A stretch of 64,000 bases of DNA from Vidua macroura (Eukaryota > Chordata > Aves > Passeriformes > Viduidae): the NCBI RefSeq assembly GCF_024509145.1, contig NC_071580.1, forward strand, positions 22,992,501-23,056,500, in the 5' to 3' direction. Every line of letters begins with the position of its first letter. Positions within the stretch are counted from its first letter, which is position 1. Of the stretch, positions 59,266 through 64,000 are shown in pieces. Made by a program: the position numbers and the translations under genes. Below the pieces are notes generated by a model. It was not told the DNA's origin. It searched no databases and saw only the letters and a program-made list of their open reading frames with translations.

Positions 59266-60585
59266 TTGCTGGTCCCATCCCCACGATGGATTTGTGCTCC
59301 TCATGGGGCTGCTGTGCCCATTGATGGGAGGCTGTGGGGACAGCCTGAGCTGTGGGGACAAGAGCAGCAGTGGCTGCAGAGCAGGACTGAGGGCCGTGGA
59401 GGGCAGGGGGGCAGTGAGAAGGGTCTCTTGCTGCTTCTAACAAGAAGGCTAAAGGCTGTTTGTTTTCACTAAAGGCTGTTTGTTCCTGTGTTTCTTGAGC
59501 CTTTACTTCAAGATTGAGATGCATCATCTGAGGCTTAGATTTCTTATGCCTGTTTAGATGAAAACAAAACATTTTGTGGCTTTTTTGGGTTTCTCTCTTT
59601 TCCCTCCTAACTAGCAAACCCTAGGTCAGCATCTTTTTATATGAATAAATGCTAAATCTTTAGCAACTGCAGTTTGCAGAATTTCTGACATTAAGAATGG
59701 CTAGCTGCTACCAGTGGAGGCTGCTTTCTTGCTTTCCAAAAAAACCTGACCATGCTTTGGATGTGTATCACGGGAAGAAAGCTACTGGTAGCATTTAATT
59801 GCTGCAACATACCATAATGCCCCTCTTTTCTCATCTGTGCAGCAGTTGTGCTTAAAAAGTGTTCATAGCAAAGAAGAAAATACATGAGAGACCCTTTGTG
59901 CAGCCTGTTACTTCCCTGATATTTTGGGAAAAGTATATCTGCTTCTTTACTTGGGAGAACTATAAATTGGCCATCTGCTGAAAGACCAGGGGCCACAGTT
60001 GCTCACTTGTATTAATGGAAACAGAAATCAGTTCCCTGTGGGCAGCTGTGACCTGCAGCAGGGGCTGAGCAGTCCCTGGGAGCCCTGGAGAGGTGTGGTG
60101 GCTCTCCCTGGAGAGGAGGTGCATGGGTGCAGTGCTGCCAGGCTTCTCCCTGGGGCTGGAGCTGTGTCACTCCTGCCATCACCCTGCGTGGGGGAGATGC
60201 AGATCTGGCTTTTCTCCAGAGTTCAGAAGAAATACCATCCTCTCCAGAAGAGTTTATGGGTTCTTTGCACCTTTATGGAGCACTGGTCAACGCTGTCCAT
60301 GCCACTATGAAGGCAAAACCTTTTGTTCTGGGAGATGTGTAACAATTTTCCAAACACAAGGGGCCCATCAAATTCCTTGGCATAATGTTGAAGGATCCCA
60401 ATCCTTTCCCACAGCATCTTGCTCTGGTTTGTGTTTAGTTTTCCCATAATGTTGTCTGCCTTTCCATGTAAATACAAAAAGAAAGGGGGTGGGAAAAGAT
60501 TGGGATTTTCCAGATGGGTTATTAGAGGAGGGCTTAAAATTCTGTAGAAGTGCTATTCTCGTGAAGGCCCGAGGGAAGGTGCAGC
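59266..60585. other. Unique noncoding sequence
   Basis: A small tandem duplication of CTAAAGGCTGTTTGTT occurs at about 59450-59485. Overlapping frames in the 60000-60450 GC-richer patch are unrecognised. Confidence 0.4.
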
Positions 60586-60728
60586 AGGAGGTCACAGAGC
60601 AGCCCTGGGTGACACCAGGCTCTGTGACCTGCCTGTGGGTGAGCTCTGCTGCTCCAGGAGGTCACAGTGCAGCCCTGGGTGACACCAGGCTCTGTGACCT
60701 GGCTGTGGGTGAGCTCTGCTGCTGCTCC
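60586..60728. repeat. Tandem duplication of a ~70-bp hairpin-forming unit
   Basis: Unit one (60586-60655) and unit two (60656-60728) differ by two substitutions and one extra GCT. Within unit one, AGGTCACAGAGC (60589-60600) and GCTCTGTGACCT (60619-60630) are perfect 12-base inverted repeats, with CCTGG/CCAGG nested inside. Unit two keeps the fold with one mismatch. AGGTCA and TGACCT are nuclear-receptor half-site words, present in each unit. Confidence 0.92.
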
Positions 60729-62924
60729 AGGACAGGGGGTGCTCACCCCACCCTGGCTTTGGGTCCCCCTGATACTCCATTTATTGACATGCTGGCCTTT
60801 ATTTGGTGCAGTGTTTTTAGGTTTCATCAGATGAACTTCAGCATTACAGCATGTGGGGCTTTGGGATTGCTCTGTTTTTTTCTGAAGACCAATTTGTGTA
60901 AGAAGCTTTGAGATGTTGCTGCACAGACACGGCATATTAGAATTGGATGAGGAGCTTTTTCTCACTTTCCAGGCATTTTGTAGCCTTTTTTATCCATATA
61001 ATTCAGCCCCAGGCACAGCATGAGAGCAGTTTTCACCTGTAGACTTGCTAGCTTTGCTTCTCCAGCTTTCAATCCTTGCTTTTTCCTGTGGCCTGCTGCT
61101 CTGTTTGGCAGCTCTGGCTCAGCAGTCTAAGGGCAGTTCCAGTGGCCTGGGCAGCACAAAGGTGTGTGAATGCCTCTCTGAGTGTGTTTTCCTGCTGCTG
61201 CCAGCCCATACCCCCAGCTGTGAAATGCAGGTTGTGCCCCAGCTTTGGATGAGAACAGAGCGACAGGAAGAGCAATTTTTTTTTTTTCCACAGTGTTGAA
61301 AATAATGGATGTAATTCTGATAATGCTTCTTTTTCAAAAAAAAAAAAAAAAAAAAAGTAATTAAGGGCTTACAGGGTTTATTTCAGTTTTTGGCCTGCTA
61401 TAAGGATGGAGTAGAGAAGGAGAACGTAGATGGAATGTTAAAAGAGGGAGAACAAAGCTTTCAGCAGACTTTTCCAACTGTCTTTATATTTCCAATACAT
61501 CCAATAAGCCTCTTTTTTAGAAGTTATTTTTTTCTGAAGCCTAGAAAGAAGCACATCCCCCATCCTTTCCCCTGAGATGATCTCCCAGTGGAACTACTGT
61601 CTGAAAGCACTGACCTCCCATTAACAGCCAGCAGGGAAATGCAGAGCAGAGCTATAGGCAAACTCAATTCCCTTTGCTTTTTTTCCAGGAGGCAATACTT
61701 AGCTGGCAGTGGCAGGAAGACATCTGCTATATTGTGCTCTCTTCATTTTGCCATCCAGGGTAGGATTTATCCCAAGTAGGATTTACCCTGGGTAACTTCA
61801 ACAATCTCAACTTAGGTTTTTAGCTTTGATTTCCAGTGAGAGAAGGAACACCTTCAAAATCTGATTTATCCTCTCTTAAAACAGACAAGCAGATGTCTGG
61901 TGAGTTGAGATCACCCTTAGAACAAAACTTGTTTTTCCCCACTGACCATAGAGGAAGCAGTGGAAGGAAGAGCTTTGGCTGTCTTCCAGGAATTTCCATC
62001 TTCTCTAATTTCAGACACTTGTCTCACATCTAATAACTCTTCCAGGTTGTTGTCAGTGCATCAAACAACACAGGTGATATTCATTTGTGCCTCTGGTAAC
62101 AGGATGTGAGCAAGAAGAAATGCCTTTCCCTCATCTTTGGATGAGGTTTCTCCCTGGCTTTGCACTGCAGCAAATGCTCTGCTGCTTCCATCATGTTTCT
62201 CCTCCACCCAAATCTCAACACATGAATTTTTGAGTTAACAGATCTTTCTCAACTTCAGTTTCAGATAAATAAGAAAGAAACAGAATTTCAAAACACAAAC
62301 CAAAGGATTCAGACAAGCTTTTTCTCCCCCCTATTCTCCTACATACATTGCAAAACTTCTCCAGCTATAGAAAAGTTAGGGACAAAAGAGAAATGAAATT
62401 CTGCCTTCTGCCACTAACTTATTGAAGCTGGCAAAGCTTTGAAAATGGAAAAGCTGAGACAGAAGGAGGAGAATGGGAAGGAGAATAGGAAGAAAACACA
62501 GTTCCTACAGAATTTTTATTGCACTAAGATAAAGAAGAAGAAAATGCAGGAGGAAAAATGTCAAAACTCAAATTCTTCCTTTTTCAAAAGCAAGTGAAAG
62601 TGTCTTTTACTTTTATTTTTCTGAAGCAAGTGCTTTTGCAAAAAAAGTTTGTATTAGGAGAAAGGAAAATCAATAAAATAATTTTCTCTTTTTTTGCCTA
62701 GTTGTGACTGCTGTCACATTAACAACCTACAATGGCAGTAATATTTGTATGCTGCTGCAGATGAGATATCTCTATTTTTAATGATTTTGGGCCCTTCCTC
62801 TACTGCATCTCAAGTCCTGTTACTGAGTATGCTATGTTTAGAATGCTATGACTTAGCAAAACAAAGAAAAAATCCATCCTTTCATGAGGCCTAGTGGGGA
62901 ATGGGGAATGTTGCCCTACTCAGT
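60729..62924. other. Unique noncoding sequence with opposed T and A runs
   Basis: A T run at 61275-61288 is followed 40 bases later by a 22-base A run (61330-61351), which could pair. No poly(A)-tailed retrocopy is recognisable upstream. No gene is supported. Confidence 0.45.
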
Positions 62925-62973
62925 ACTTTTTTTTTTTTTTTTTTTTTCTTTACTTTTTTTTTTTCTTTTTTTG
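62925..62973. repeat. Poly(T)/TTTTC tract
   Basis: Nearly 50 bases of T with occasional C. The lysine-rich antisense frame and phenylalanine-rich sense frame over it are artefacts. Confidence 0.9.
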
Positions 62974-64000
62974 AGTTTTTCTGTGTGTTGGATGCCATGA
63001 CAGACACCATCCTAGTCTGGAGTGAACTGACAGCATCAACACTTGGACAAAAGGAATATCTTCTTTCTGGTTTTTGTGTAAAAGTGTTGGACTTTTGCTT
63101 TTTTAAATGCAGGTTTGGAATTTGTGTCTTGCAGAGTCTGGAGGATCCCATCTCTTACCACCATCTCCTTTTGCTCTGTCCAGCTCTCTGTGCCCTCTGC
63201 TCCACTGCCTTCAGGAAAGAAAAAATTCTTTCTGTGCAAGGACACCTTTCAAAAATCACACACTTAATTTGCTTTTTATTACAGGATTTCTAAAATTAAG
63301 TATAAGGCTGATGGTTTTTTTTTTTTCAGGATAATGAGTCTCTAACTTAACATACCAATTTTAATGAGCTAACCTGAAAAAGCTGAAGTCTTTACATACA
63401 GTAATGACTATATATCTATGACTATATATGTATCTAGAGATATGTATCTGTTTAAATTCAGGGGTTTTAATACAAATTTGAGTGAATTTTTGAAGAAGTC
63501 TGGCCAATGTGAACAAGGTTCAGCTCTAATAAAAGAAGACTCCAAGTTAGGTGTGCGGTGCATCCACTGTGTGAATCACCCTGGCAAACAGGGCAACTGC
63601 TAATCAACTGTATCACTGTCATTTTGTGTCCTCTGAATCTTTCATTACTTCCCATTTCTCCATGGTCAGAATAAAAATGTATTCCTTTAAAAAGCCAGGA
63701 GACTAATTGGCATGTTCTTTCAGAATGGCAGGTAGAGTGTACTAGTCTGTCCACTCTGTTGTGGATTGAAGATTGCTGTTCAATTGTTTTTCTCTTAGAG
63801 AGGACCAAAATATCAGCAATGACAATTCTGATCCTTTTTGGATGAGTTCAGTTTAGAAAGTGACTCATCATTGAAACAGAAGGAGCTTCCTCAGTTCAGA
63901 GTCCCTAAACAGTGTCACAGGAAATACAGCCCTGGAAAGCTTTGAAATGTTGAAAATTCTTCCAGAAGGAGTTGGTTTGTTTGCTTTCTGGAAGCAGGAG
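62974..64000. other. Unique noncoding sequence
   Basis: A short ATGACTATATAT duplication occurs at about 63404-63430. The frame at 62901-63293 is driven by the T tract. Nothing else is recognised up to the window end. Confidence 0.45.

Noticed and set aside
59024..59617. 197-codon frame as a functional gene
   Set aside because: Its C-terminal half is CR1 reverse-transcriptase end sequence and its N-terminal half is unrelated open DNA; it is a truncated LINE.
62891..63293. Lysine-rich and phenylalanine-rich frames
   Set aside because: They arise from the poly(T)/poly(A) tract at 62925-62973.

Overview
This looks like bird nuclear DNA, most likely from a passerine. The evidence is several CR1 LINE fragments of avian type (their antisense frame encodes the usual end of the CR1 reverse transcriptase), many solitary LTRs resembling families I know from songbird genomes, old MIR/CR1 relics, and no Alu, L1 or B1-like repeats. 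The sequence is AT-rich and CpG-poor. I see no CpG island, no recognisable multi-exon gene, no rRNA or tRNA gene, and nothing bacterial. It reads as a gene-poor intergenic or deep intronic segment. No strand or gene context can be inferred from coding sequence.

Layout. 1-6.7 kb: mostly unique sequence with one unusually long antisense open frame (867-1658), a CTCF-like site and a T-rich tract. 6.7-12.2 kb: a class II-like solo LTR, a candidate antisense exon (7440-7570), a CTCF-like site next to one copy of a 32-bp dispersed repeat, an antisense MIR, a decayed 1.5 kb CR1 and another LTR. 12.2-22.9 kb: unique sequence with a TA microsatellite and a 60-bp x 4 minisatellite. 23-32 kb: two antisense LTRs of one family, a CR1 tail, an internally deleted CR1 abutting a complete LTR with a 6-bp target duplication, then a sense LTR. 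32-47.6 kb: four more LTRs and a double-hairpin locus at 37.6 kb. 48-54 kb: a protein-like 60-codon frame after a good splice acceptor, a CR1 3' end, an LTR fragment and an LTR with a 5-bp target duplication. 54-64 kb: a CR1 3' end, a duplicated hairpin-forming 70-bp unit and homopolymer tracts.

The confident content is therefore repeat archaeology. At least eleven LTR copies or fragments from five families are present, all apparently solo or partial, with target-site duplications resolved for several. I found no gag, pol or env between LTRs. Two short antisense or sense frames (7440-7570 and 48484-48666) are the best candidates for real exons of an unidentified gene, but neither is recognised and both could be chance. 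I found no convincing novel biological system. The most unusual sequence structures are the adjacent perfect hairpins at 37.6 kb, the tandem hairpin duplication at 60.6 kb and the palindromic minisatellite at 20.3 kb.
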